This document shows positions 49,163 to 60,618 of a stretch of 64,000 nucleotides of DNA, piece after piece. This DNA is from Andrena cerasifolii (Eukaryota > Arthropoda > Insecta > Hymenoptera > Andrenidae), in contig NC_135120.1 in NCBI RefSeq assembly GCF_050908995.1, forward strand, positions 13,467,433-13,531,432, given 5' to 3'. Each line of letters starts with the position of its first letter. The first letter of the stretch is position 1. The position numbers and the translations under genes are program-made. Under the pieces are notes generated by a model, which worked only from the letters and a program-made list of their open reading frames with translations, had not been told where the DNA came from and ran no database searches.

Positions 49163-52100
49163 AATTTTTTTCATAATAGTGAATTTAATTTAATAATTTC
49201 ATTCTTTCGGAATGAATTTGAAATTACATTTAACCTATACCTACCACAATTTAGAACCTATATTAAATTACTTTGATCAGTACCTATATATGGGAATTTT
49301 ACTTACCGTATTTTACTTCACCTTTATTACAAGAACAGTAAAAAATTATATCTAATATTTTTCCGTGTAAGCAATAATCGTGACCTTATATTTCTGGTGC
49401 TATAATGAACAAGATACTTACGCTGTGAAATTCTCCACATAATTATGATCTGCAAAAAATTTCAGAATTAGAAAACCGCGATAATTAGGGTCTGCACATC
49501 GCCAACAACAGAGCAATGGCCACAAACCGTGCATCCACCCTATTCAGTTTTAACAGGAGCCAGAAAAACTTTTCCCAAATGGAAAACCCTTCCCCGAGGA
49601 TGTTGCACCGTCGCGAGACAGGATTCCGAGCCAGAGAAACGTGAACATCCCTTCGCGATTTTCGTGGCCGACTTATTCCCGAAGAATCCCTCCGCATATT
49701 CCGCCCCGAGAGTGCCGGGGCGTTTCACGCTACATGGATCAAGACCGACGGCAATCGGGGTGATATTATTTCATCGGTCGGAAATGGGGAGGGGTGGCGG
49801 TCAGGCCGAAAGTTAGCATAGCCCGTGACTTAGTGCTCCTGAGGGTGCCGTCTGTCACCCCCCGGGCTCAGCGAACCTTTCTTATTTCGCGATATTTTGT
49901 CGTCGCCACGGCGATATTTATCGTCCACCCAGGACCCTGCTCTATGTCTCGCAAATAATCTTTGCGCCCCGCTCTCGAAGGGTTCTAATCGGCCTGCCGC
50001 GAATTTTTCACTTCCTCTGGCACGTCGCGATGAATTGTTTGGCGTTTCGCGACGATTAATTTGCGGTGTCGCGGTGAATCAAGAGAGAAGAAGTGGGAGA
50101 ATTGTGAACAGTGTTGGGGAGAGTTCGTGGGAGTCTGATTTCGATTTTCTCACTCGCTGTTAATAGTTAGAAATACTTTTTATCCCGGTTTCTAACGGAT
50201 CAAACTGAAAAGACGTTAATAATGTGACGAATCGAAGACTTGAATTTCTTTTACGCAGGCAGAACGCAATCTGTGCTGAAGAATTGGAGGGTTGAAGCAT
50301 CTCCAAGCAGCATATCCTCCCGCGTTTCCTAGAATCCCAAGGAATTATTTATCCTTCGGTTTTTGGCAAGCCCCGTCTCCGCCACGAAATACGCGGCTCT
50401 TCCGCGGTCGTTCGGCCGGTTAATTCCGGTACATTTGAACGCGTCCCGAGGAAAACGGGCAGATATATCACGCAAATTGCCATTGTGGCCGCGACAATAT
50501 GCTAAACGTAGCCAGGCTGTTAGCATTTCATTATTCCGCCACACATAAAACGTATCGGGATGAAGAACGGCCCCGCGAGCGCCGCTGCTCTCTTCCCTTT
50601 TCTATTCCACTGCGTTCTCCCCGACAGGGACACGCGTCCGCGCAGTTTTCTGCACGTGAGGGGTGCCAATTGCTCGCTCTCATTGCCAGGGCATCGGAAA
50701 AAACGCGCGGAGACCGTGCGTAACGGGAATTATACAGTCAGAGCTGCATATTGTGAACCAAGAAGCGCGCTCTACGCTTTTCTTAGGAAGAGAATCATTT
50801 GCGTATGCATGAGAATGTTAAATTCGCTGTTACCTAGATAGCAAGTAACAGAATTAGTAAAATTATTGAGCTGGACGTGAAGCATTCTCGTCACTGCCGA
50901 ACACCATGAATGGGAGCTGGAGGAGATTGCCACGGAAATTTCATGGGATTCGGATGGTCGCGAATTTAGCTGGCGAGGAGGAGGCGGCTGGGGAATGAGG
51001 GAAGTTTGGACACGTCGAAACGGGGGCGAGAGATCCGATCGGCGAAATGCGTAGGCCAGCTTATACCCTCGAACTCATTAATGGGGGCTGGCAGAGTCGA
51101 CGCGCTGCCCTCTCTGCTCGCCAGCTTTATACTTGAGGTTTAATTCGCGCTGGTCAAATTAATTTGCCAGCGATGAACGAGTTGCCGTTCCCGGCGTGTG
51201 CACGCTGTTAGCGTTGCATTTCCAACGGGGGAGGAGAGATTAGCCCCGTTCATTAAACACGAACGCGCTGCACCCGTCGGCGGATTTGGCCGCGGCATGT
51301 CGTCATCGTCCCCGAGTGCTGTTGAATTTTCCTACTTTCCTGCCCCAATCCAGCCACTCGCCTGCTCACTCTCTCTCTGTAATCAACCCCGAAAACGGAT
51401 AGAATTCGACCAACTGGGCGTCCAGTTTTAGCAAGAATAAACCTTCGATGGGTTTCTCTTGAAAGCCAGCTGACAAATGCCACGAAGTTCGGTAGGTATA
51501 ATACATACTTGCGAAAAGTATTCGAAGAAGAAAGCAAGGATAAGGTATTGAGGGAGTCATCGAGTGTCTTTAGCTTTAAAGTTTCTTTGAAACCAGGAAT
51601 TAAAGCTTCAAGTGGCAACTAAAGAAGGTGGTCGTCCTCGAGTGAGTGAAATTTAATTTCAGAGGAGCTGCTACCACGTTCACAAGCCACCATTCTTGTT
51701 GACAAACGGCACAGCTAGTATTTCGCAATATGATTCCATCCCCCTTGTTAACAAATTAAAAGCAGTATCCGTATTCCCCAGTTGGGTGATAGAGGTTTAA
51801 CAATACGCAGGTGCATTGTGCGTAACAGTAGCTCTGCGATCGCAATTATAATGATGATCGTCATCGCTGCCACGATCGCCGGTGTTATTGAGTGGAAATA
51901 CGCGCCCGTGTAATTCGTGTAATCCATATCCGCGCAATTAATTATCGTTCCCCGATACGCTGTAATATCCATCATTGCCACGTGATGCGCGTACGTTTCG
52001 TTTCGATTCAGCTGCGTGCGTTGCCCGACTCGTGTTCCATTTCATTGTCCAGATATCCTAGTTGCGCGTCTAAATTCTCGTCATTTCTTCTTCCTTCAGC

Positions 52101-52182
52101 CGCGAATGATGAGGAATCTCGATTAGCTTCATGAAATTCGCCCGTCCAATAATTCCATTCCCATTTCCCATTTGAAGGGGTG

Positions 52183-52660
52183 GTGCCACTTTGGATGCAT
52201 GAAAATCATAGGTTTGTTTAGCAATTATTTCTTTAAAATATTGAACTCGATAGAAAATCGTTTATTATACGTTTAATCTTGAAGATTAAAAAAACTGTTC
52301 TTTATTTTTTTCAACAAAATGTGCTGAAATCCCTGCGCCGTTGGGTGCTTTACGATTAACTCTGCAGCTGATAATATTTTCAAGCAATCGTAAAATCCGC
52401 GTGTACTTCTTTAGATTAACATAAAAGGAAGATTGTCTAAAAATTTCAAGTCAATCGGGTGAATAGTCTCTGAGATCCGCGCAATTACAGGACGCACCTC
52501 GTAGCGGCTCCAGCACCATCCTTTTCTCGATAAGAAATTCTTTTTAATCTTCAAAGGATGTATAACAAATGCCATTAATCCGATTTCCTATTGAGTTCAT
52601 TACCTAAGAGAACAAAATTACTAAACAAAACCTCTGGTGTTCATGCGTCCAAAGTAGCAC
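52183..52660. repeat. Element with long, decayed inverted termini
   Basis: The left end gtgccactttggatgcatga corresponds to the inverse of gtgctactttggacgcatga at the right end. Similarity continues inward with gaps for about 120 bases (attgaactcgatagaaaatc and gaactcaataggaaatcgg). The middle is unique. The family is unknown and no TSD is evident. Confidence 0.55.
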
Positions 52661-54519
52661 TTAAAACACGAGGAACGCGGAACGGTAAAGTCGAGGGTGG
52701 CCATCACTCACGATTTTTTTTTTTAAAGCGGCGGCTGCAGTCGATGTTCCTCGGACAAAAAGAGCCGGCTGCTAATTTTGGCGCATGTGCCGCGAGGCTT
52801 TTACAACGAGATGCGCTTGTAACGCCACGCGCCTTGCAACCATGTAGTCCATGCACCTTGCGCCTCCGTAAGTCCATCTACATCGAACCGAAACTTCTAT
52901 CAACACTTTACCTAACATTCTTACCCTCGGATCCATCATCACGCGTCACCCTAGCGATTCTATCCAGCGCGTAAAGTCGCCTCGCCTCGGAACCCTCGCC
53001 GCTGATTCCAGCTCCCTCGTTAGTTTCTTCAAACACGGTCGTAAGAAAGCCTCCGACCACTCTGTTCGCCACATGGACAGCCGATAACCGCACGCGAGCG
53101 GAGGAACGCAAACGTGTTTCATTAGGTGAACGGGACGAGCCGATTAATCACCCTGGGCCGTGTGCGCGTAGTTTCGAGAAATAAAGGAGCAGGGAATTGA
53201 TGAACTCGTCGGCGCGCCGGCAGACACCGTCGTTGCCCGGTGTCTAATCGGAGGATATACAACCGCGAAAAATACACAGAAGCCGCTCGCGGCGTCCTTA
53301 AGCGGGGAAGTAAGCATTAAACGGGAGGAATGGCTATGATAAAACGCCGCGGCGGTGGCACCGAGCTGGCAATAAATGTTTCGTGGCTCGTAAAAATGTT
53401 ATTGCCTTCTGTACGCCACGATAGCGGAAGACAGTGCGCGAAAGTGAAGGGTATGCAAAGGAACGAGGGACAGCCGGGTTGCTGGCTTCTTAGCCATGCG
53501 TTCGAAGTGTCGTTTTATCCCTTGACGCGACCAGGGAACAGCGGCGGTAGATTCGAAGCCGGTTTCGAAGTCGTCGAAGAGGTCCGTTTTGTCCTCCGCG
53601 TCCGTGTCATCGTTCTAAACTCTGCCTTCGCGCTTATGGCATTCCTGCGAGGCAGCATAAAATCCCCAGCGAGCTACGTCGATAAGCGTCAAACGCCTCC
53701 ACCCACGCAAAGAAGAGCGAGCGTTTAGGGGTTGACGCGATCTTCCACGAGGGAGTAGATTCGCAGGCGGAAAGTCTGCTCCCGAAGGAGGACGGTTGTT
53801 CGTGAATGTGTCGTGGTGGCAGAGCAAGGAAGAGGGTGGTACGCTGTTATAGCGTTCCAGCGGCGTGCGCAGCTAATATAAAGACAAATGAAGCGACGCG
53901 CGAGCCATGTGTCTTTATACAGACAGCATCCCGTGCCACCGTGGAAGCTTATTCGCGGGAAAGCTTCTGTCGGGGAGAGCACCGTCGCGCAGGGCTGCCT
54001 TGTCGACAAAATTTCGCAGCCGAAGAATTTTATTAGCCTCGCAGCGGGTTATTTATTCGGAACGGCGACAGATTATATGGCGATATTAGCGGTTGCCTGC
54101 TAGCACCGTTAGGGGAGGCTGCGTTCGCATAAAACAACATCCCTGCTTTTTGTATTCTACGCTCCGCAAGTCTTCGAGTTAATTGACCCTGTCTTTGGAT
54201 CTGAATATGGCTGATGCGCGTTTCAACTGACGTGGTAGCAACAAGTTTACTGTACACTTGAAGGGTAAGGGGAAAAACAGGGAATGTCACAAAACAGCTT
54301 TATCGAGAAAATTAAATAGAACAAAATTCGTTTGAACTTTGTAACCCTTTGTGATTCGACAGTTCTGTAGTCCCAGTTGCTACCAGCAAAATATGCTACA
54401 AATCGCAGGATCACGAAAAATGGACATTCCTCATTGAAACACATCCAAGACACAAGTATAGCGATGGATCTAAGCATTCTAAGCAGAAGATACTCTTTCG
54501 ACCCTTCCTCGAGTAACAG

Positions 54520-54792
54520 AAAAACCCCATAAAAAACTTCAAAAAAGTAAAAAAATTACGCCAAGTACATGAAATCAAATAAATCATAAAAGAATAGAAG
54601 ATAATAATAATTGGTTTGCATAAGAAAAATACCATTAAACTTAGAAAATATTGCAGGCGTGATGAGATATTAATGAAATAAGTTTCAGGTTAGGTTGGAA
54701 TAGCCCGGCGACGAGTAAATGATAGCGGTAGCGACAGTCGCCATATACAGGGTGTCTTTCATGTACTTGGCGTCGAGACACTACCGCGTCTC
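54520..54792. mobile_element. Dispersed repeat, internally deleted copy
   Basis: It carries the same left block (acgccaagtacatgaaatca, agaagataataataat) and right block (gcaggcgtgatgagat, gacgagtaaatgatagcgg, ctaccgcgtctctagat) as 46650-48145. The ~1.25-kb middle is replaced by a direct join at about 54612. The inverted pair gccaagtacatgaaa / tttcatgtacttggc is perfect here. Similarity to the long copy ends at ctctagat on the right. Confidence 0.55.
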
Positions 54793-55557
54793 TAGATACC
54801 TCAACTCTTGCGAAAGCTTCCCTTTCTTTGAAGATACATTTACCATCGGTCTCCGGCGGCTGCACTTTCAGCAGAGATCTGGACGTCGGGTCGAGGTGCT
54901 CGTACCATAATGAAAATGACGTTCGACGATGAAAAGGCTCCCGTTTAATAAGGATCCAAAGTTTCCCTTAGTGCGGATCCGTGTCGGTTAACGGGAAACT
55001 TTGGAACGCGCGAAAGATGGAGGAGGAAGGAATTAATATTTTTTAGCCGGCAGCCGGTCGAGGATACCTGGCGGAAAATAAACTTTTCTGCCGCGTACAT
55101 AAAGTAATACCCGATCCAGGAGGCTCGCTCGTTTCCTTTCAGCCCTGGGGGGCCGGGATTGGACGGTGGCTCCCAAGGGGTTAATTTCGTGCCGAAGGGC
55201 GGAAAATATTCACGGTTCCTTAAAATCCGACCGAGCCTCGTCTCTTACGAGCTTCCTCTGGGGTGGCGTTATGCCAAACGGTCACTCAAAATACCACACC
55301 CCCTTTTTTCCGACTCGCCCGTGGCAACGATCCTTTAATCCGCGCCAAACTGTCCGGGATATTTCCTCCCCCGGCTGGAAAGTCGAATAAAAATTCACCC
55401 TCCCCCTGGCGGAACACAGAACCCCCCACGACTCTCCACTCTTTCCTTCCGCTAAACAGATGATGCTCTCTAAGCTGTAAGAAACATTAAACTTTGGTGT
55501 TCCCGTTGAAAGTGTACCCCTTTCGTTTCAACGTCCCTAGTTACTGATTATTGCGTT

Positions 55558-55569
55558 CTCTGATTGCAG
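55558..55569 (+). promoter_or_regulatory. 3' splice acceptor of the basonuclin-type exon
   Basis: The sequence ends in gcag just before the TGC codon that opens the Cys motif. A pyrimidine-rich stretch and a ctgat branch-like sequence lie within about 35 bases upstream. The cut fits exactly where homology to basonuclin resumes. Confidence 0.8.
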
Positions 55570-55672
55570 TGCATCAGGTGCACGGTGAACGGATGCTCCT
55601 GCGACTCCTTCACCCCAGGCAAGCGACACATCCGGTACTGCGAGAGGTGTCATCACGGATGGGTGCGTCACG
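55570..55672 (+). CDS. Internal exon of a basonuclin-type zinc-finger protein (partial CDS)
   Basis: This 103-bp exon enters in phase 0 and leaves after the first base of a codon, coding 34 residues. Visible pieces are CIRCTVNGCSC at the start, then FTPGK, then YCERCHHGWVRH. The cysteines and histidines sit at 1, 4, 9, 11, 24, 27, 28, 29 and 34. This layout, with PGK in the middle and C-x2-C followed by HGW, is the one I know from the N-terminal region of vertebrate basonuclins BNC1 and BNC2, upstream of their paired C2H2 fingers; Drosophila disco and disco-r are the related fly genes. These are nuclear DNA-binding regulators. The acceptor is a pyrimidine-rich tract ending ctctgattgcag, with ctgat as a possible branch point; the donor is cg|gtaagt. 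There is no in-frame ATG, so translation begins in an unseen upstream exon. The following conserved basonuclin helical region was not found before position 64000, so the next exon lies beyond the window. The family call is from remembered homology; exact orthology is uncertain. Confidence 0.85.
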
Positions 55673-55680
55673 GTAAGTAC
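55673..55680 (+). promoter_or_regulatory. 5' splice donor of the basonuclin-type exon
   Basis: The intron starts gtaagtac, close to the U1-complementary optimum. The exon ends after the first base of a codon. Read-through past this point loses homology and soon reaches a stop, supporting a real exon end. Confidence 0.8.
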
Positions 55681-58600
55681 CGCCACTTAGAATCGATGTC
55701 AGATAATCCATGGCTTGAGACAGAAATAGAATCCCACCATCCTAAGCCTCTCATTATTTAGTAAGAAATCGCCGAAAGAAAGCAAGCGAAAGGAACTGTA
55801 AGAAATTCAAGGCAACACCCCCGGATTTAAGAATCCGGGAAAGAGAGCCGCGGAGGATTTTCGGGGAGGGTGGCGTGCACACGGTTAAACGCAAATTTTC
55901 CAACTGTCAGCATACTTCATCCGACCGGCCCTCAGGGACGAAATTCAATTTTCCGACGATGACCACTGCCCTCCCTTCGCTCCACCCTTCTCCGCGGTCG
56001 CTCACGCGATCCGTTCGTGGCTACGGGCGCGTGTATGCATACGTATCGGCGATATATAAGTATAGGAGGGCGCACTTTATGCCCTCGTAAGTTTTAGAAT
56101 GTATGGAAGAGGCGATTGGCCGGCGTTCGTCGCTGCTTCGAACGATCGGGCTCCGTTGTTCGCCAGTATACTGGGTGTTGCACCGAAACGATCGAAAACT
56201 TTGCTTTCTGCAATGAAGTTACAGGCTTTTAATGCAGAATAGGGTATTTCCTTGTGCTCTGACCTTGACAAGTGCACGAATCACTAATGTCGATGCTACT
56301 TATCTTGAATTAAAGTTACCTATATTAATTTGAGGAACGTTTAAGTTGGGTCATAAAAACAGTAAGGAGTAAAAGAAGCGGTTGAACTAAAAAATGCCCG
56401 GAACACCCGGTACATTACGAGCACAAAGCACCCTCGAATCGATGTAGAGGGTGATGTGGACGTACGTTGGCGTGTATCGCGCTTAAAATTCCGGTTGCTT
56501 GACCCGCGATAGATTGGACGCGCCGGCGCCGCGGCGCGGAATACATATCAATTTCGGTCCCACGGGGACGCAGTTGCATTTTCCTCCGAGGTAGCCTCTT
56601 CTTCCTACCTTCCTTCCGAACTTTCCTCCTGCTTGGGTAGAAGAGGTGCCTCGCGAGAAAGCTGCCTATCCGCTCAGCGAGCAAAGAAAGAGGAGTTAAC
56701 TTCGCCTATTATTTACTTTGAATGAGACTCCTGAAGATCGAAGTCGCCAAGAGCGCTGAAATACTCGAGCAATCAAGATAAATAAAATTGTTTAAACAGG
56801 TGCTGCTTTGGCGAGGAACTGGCGAGTCACGTTGCGAAATCTAGCCGATTCTCTCAGCCTCCTGTTTCTCGTGGCCTGTTTTCGTTCCGCGGCGATCCGT
56901 AGTTTCGGCTGATGACCGTGTCGACACGGATCGGCCCAGTAGCGCCATTCATCAGAGCCGCTGGTACAAAAGACGATGCCAGTAATTGCGCGGGGTATCG
57001 GTGCCGAAAACGCCGACCGAGTCATTTCTCTTTCGACATGACCGATCGGGCGACTGGAATTAGAAATCCCGAGCGGTCGATTCGTCGCTGCTCCTTTTGT
57101 TCCTGCGCCAGACGGGTTCCGTCCGGCCGGGCAAAAACCCGCTGTTGTCGATCCCCGAGCGGCTCGGGACGATTCGTGAGTGACACGGCAGGCATCGTTC
57201 TGTTTGTAAAAAATTCGTCGTGAGCTAGACTAGTTCCCGAAGCGGGCAAACGGTGACGATGAGAGAGAGAGGAAAAGGAGGACGTTGATTCTCAGCTGGC
57301 AAATTAAGGAGTTCGGCTGGGCGTTCGTGGAAGGACGGACGGTCCTCGTCGAGCTCCTCGAGGTACCTCGGGGCTGGTTTCGCTGTCCCGAAGGTGACAG
57401 GGCCGTGACGCGCGAGCAGCTCGTCAGCTCGTAAGAAATCACGGTCAGTGCACGCTGACAAAGGCCTTTTTAAATTGTAATGAGCTGCCAAAGAGTGAAT
57501 TATGTGCCGTCCAAGTGCCATCGAGTCCTCGGCGAGCCCCATCCTATAAAAGTCGGTATACATATCTGGCATCCCCGTGCCGCTCGGCTCACCCCACGTC
57601 ATGAATATATTTACATTGATCGTCCGTCTCGGCATTTTTCATTTGCCCCGTCGCTGTGTCAGCCTCCGACCCGCTCTCTCTATCCCCCGATACTTTATTT
57701 ATATCGACGGGACGTGTCTGTCTCTTCGAGAGGGCCGCTTCAATACAGTTTTCACCGGGAAGCCCGTGTATCATGGCCGGACCCCATCGGCCGCTAATGA
57801 TCCTTTCGTCCTTCGCCGGTATCTTCCCCGGAAGCCAGCGGAGCCTTGACAGTGTCTCGTTCGCATTCACATCCCTTGAACTTCTATCGATCAGGTCTGA
57901 TTCAATCGGCTTCCTCTTCGTCCCCATGAAAATTCAACGGGACTGCCAAACATCGCGCGTTGCATTCTAAAGTCCCGGTAAATTCGTCGCTCCATCAGCT
58001 CGGAACGATGTCCATCATCATCGAGGCGTAATCGATGGGTCGTTCGGAGGTGCATCGCGTTGCAGGCGATGCATCGGAAAGGGTCGTGGGGGCCCTAATG
58101 CCGTGCAAGACGGTGAAAAACGTTTAATTGGCGTAGTAGATCGTGGATCGGCAACGGGGGACGTAGATGACTGGTTTCGAGGCACGTAAAGTATTGGAAG
58201 GGAACTTCGGGAAATTCTCCCCGGCCGTCTACGCTAAATTGCTCGCTCTCTGTATATTACTGGGAAGGGCATCGGAATTTAAAGTATGCGTATCCGCTCG
58301 CGTCTAAGGTTATACGGGAGCAGAAAGAAATTCTGCCGTGCACCCGAACGGTTAATCGTCCGCTGCGGCTCCAACTAGGTATTTATTAGATGCACGTACG
58401 TTCCGACTGAATTTTACGTTTATCCGCGCGAGCTTCGCGTGCCAGCTTACAGGCCGCGTTTCAGAGATGCTTCCGCGGCGAACATCGTTCTCGGAGCAAC
58501 ACCGAGGATCGGGAGGGTTTGCGACGAATACACGTGGTCCTGTTACCAGGAGAACATACGTTCCGGGTCTAAAGTGAAATCGGCACGAAGGGGAAGCGAG

Positions 58601-59337
58601 GTGTCGTCATCGAAACCACTTACGATTAACCATTTCAGAGATTCACTTCGCATAGGAACGAAAGTATTCTGAACTGACTCCACTCTCCGGAGTGCTCGCC
58701 CGAAGGCTCGCGCAGAAAGACAGTGCGCGTTCTCGGACGGTGACAGGGTTGAAATGCAACATCTGCGTTTCCATCTGCATGTTGGATTCGGCAGCTGGAA
58801 GATGAGGGAAGGGTGGCCGCGGGCGAACCAAGACGCGCCCTGACCCAGCTCTAGCCCCGCGCGAGGGATTTACACAGGCGTCTTGGCGCGTGCACGATAA
58901 ATCATGGAAAAGGCGTCGCCCCGAGTGACACGGCGCGCCGTTAATAAATGCACCGACAAACCGTGAATTACAACGGATCGGGGGTTGCTCACCCCCCGTC
59001 GCGTCCTTTGTTTCCCCTGGACGGGGACGCGCGCGTGCTCGCCACCTTTAATATCGAGCCATCGAATCTTTGTCTCGCGCGTTTACACGGAAACGCCGAA
59101 TAAATTTGCCTGTAATTGCCCCCTTTAGCGGGACACAAATCGCTGTTTGGAGAACCGCGAATGGGAGCCCGGTGATTTGTGGACGGAAACGATTTCGGGG
59201 GCTTCGGCTGCTTTCTTTCAGAAACCCCAGAAATTGCTTCCTGGGAAATGATTTTATGGAAATGAAGCATTGTTTCTGTCGGCCGGGGACAGACGTGGCA
59301 ACGGAACATCTGTGAATCGGGTGGCTTCGTTTTGAAG
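55681..59337. other. Intron following the basonuclin-type exon
   Basis: No second basonuclin exon was found. CpG-rich unique sequence contains frames on both strands without recognisable domains, such as 57225-57635 minus. A GC palindrome near 56522-56538 (gcgccggcgccgcggcgc) is the only local oddity. Confidence 0.6.
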
Positions 59338-59339
59338 TA

Positions 59340-60616
59340 TTAGGTTGTTGCTAATGAAATGGCCGATTTCTACAATTTAAACTTCTCGGCTTTGTGGCTT
59401 AGCTCCTTTCCGTGCTGATGGCGTTGTATTTGTATCATTTGAAACGTACATGTCTCACACGTGATTCGGCGTGTATAATTTCTGTTATATTGTGCGGTAT
59501 ACGTGACTTAAAACCGTTTTAACTGATCATGGAAAATAAGGAAATTCGAATAATTTACTTGTATGAGTTCAAACTTGGTCACAGTGTGGCTGAGGCAACG
59601 CGGAATATAAATACTGCTTTCGGCAATGGTACTGGCAAGTGCTCGGAGCACTAGGCGTTGGTTCGAAAAATTTCGTTCTGGTAATACAGACCTCGAAAAT
59701 ATGCCTCGCGGCCATAAGCCAACAGTTATCAAAAACACTATTTTGAAAGATATGGTTGAAGAGGATTCACGCCTAACTGTTCGGGAAATCGCAGTGAGAA
59801 CGAATATTCACTATTCAACTGTTTCCCGACATCTACAGGCCATGGAAAAAGTAAAAAAGCTGGACAAATGGGTCCCACATGAACTTACTCAAAGCAACAA
59901 AATCCGCCGCCTGGAGATCAGTTCTTCTTTGTTCTTTCGTCATAATAATGAAGGCCTATTACATAGACTAATTACTTATGACGAGAAATGGATTCTTTAT
60001 GACAATCGACGACGTTCTGCACAGTGGTTGGATGCAGATGAAGCTCCAAAACATATGCGAAAACCGAACCTTCATCCGCGAAAGATTTTGGTGTCTGTAT
60101 GGTGGTCAGCAAGGGGTGTTGTGCATTTTTCATTTTTAAAACGAGGTAAAACCATAAATTCAGACAAACACTGTCAACAAATTGATATCATGCATGAAAA
60201 ACTGCGTATTAAACAGCCGACAAATCGGTGTGTTATTGCTTCATGATAATGCTCGACCACACACTGCAAAACAATCCTTTAAAAAGTTAGCAGAATTGAA
60301 GTGCGAAGTTCTCCCTCACCCTCCTTATTCTCTTGGCCTTTCACCTACAGATTACCATTTTTTCAAGCACCTAGATAGCTTTTTGATTGGAAAAGTGTTT
60401 CGAGAAGAAATGGATGTAAAAACTGCATTCGCTTAATTTATTGCCTCTCGTACTCTGGATTTCTTTCAGAAAGGCGTTGGTGCAGTTGTTTCGCGTTGGG
60501 AGAAGTGTATTGAAGTCGATAATGACTATTTCGATTGATGAAATACGCATTAGGTTTGTCAAGTAAAAGTTTGAATTAAAATATCAGAAACGGCCATTTC
60601 ATTTGCAACAACCTAA
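59340..60616 (+). mobile_element. Full-length mariner element, cecropia/Hsmar1-like, inactivated
   Basis: The 1277-bp element is flanked by TA on both sides (59338-59339 and 60617-60618). The inverted termini begin TTAGGTTGTTGC and continue through AATGAAATGGCCG, with very few mismatches between ends. The length is that of a complete mariner. The interior carries one broken transposase gene on the plus strand. The terminus and the protein (WVPHELT, YDEKWILYDNRRRSAQWLD, HDNARPH, SPTDYHFF) place it with the Hsmar1/cecropia group. Both ends are intact, so it could in principle be mobilised in trans by a related active transposase. Confidence 0.95.
59529..60538 (+). pseudogene. Mariner transposase pseudogene
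   Basis: The normal protein of about 340-350 residues cuts and pastes the element at TA sites; it has an N-terminal helix-turn-helix region for terminus binding and a C-terminal DD34D catalytic domain. Here the ATG at 59529 opens the usual start (MENKEIRIIYLYEFKLGHS). The frame shifts near 59635-59655, just before the RRWFEKFRSGN motif, and shifts again near 60205-60235, just before LLHDNARPH. A TAA at 60434-60436 interrupts the C-terminal FxEFIxSR region, after which the frame continues to the normal end NDYFD and TGA at 60536-60538. The three catalytic aspartates can still be seen, in YDEKW (usually CDEKW), HDN and TDYHFF. The usual aspartate of YSPDLSP is changed to glycine. It cannot make an intact protein. 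Confidence 0.95.
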
Positions 60617-60618
60617 TA

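Larger units (their letters stand above)
48146..55557. other. No coding exon recognised; probable intron before the basonuclin-type exon
   Basis: Unique sequence with inverted repeats at 49024 and 52183 and the repeat copy at 54520. AT-rich patches flank these elements. No open frame here ends in phase 0 with a donor and an ATG-led peptide that I could join with confidence to the 55570 exon. Confidence 0.55.

Noticed and set aside
54520..54792. Helitron interpretation of the dispersed repeat (small hairpin followed by ctctag at the right border)
   Set aside because: The base after CTAG is A rather than the expected T, the hairpin directly abuts the end, and no TC-type left end was found.
57225..57635. 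136-codon minus-strand frame with protein-like composition
   Set aside because: I could not match it to a family, and it lies in the intron after the plus-strand exon. Chance is likelier.
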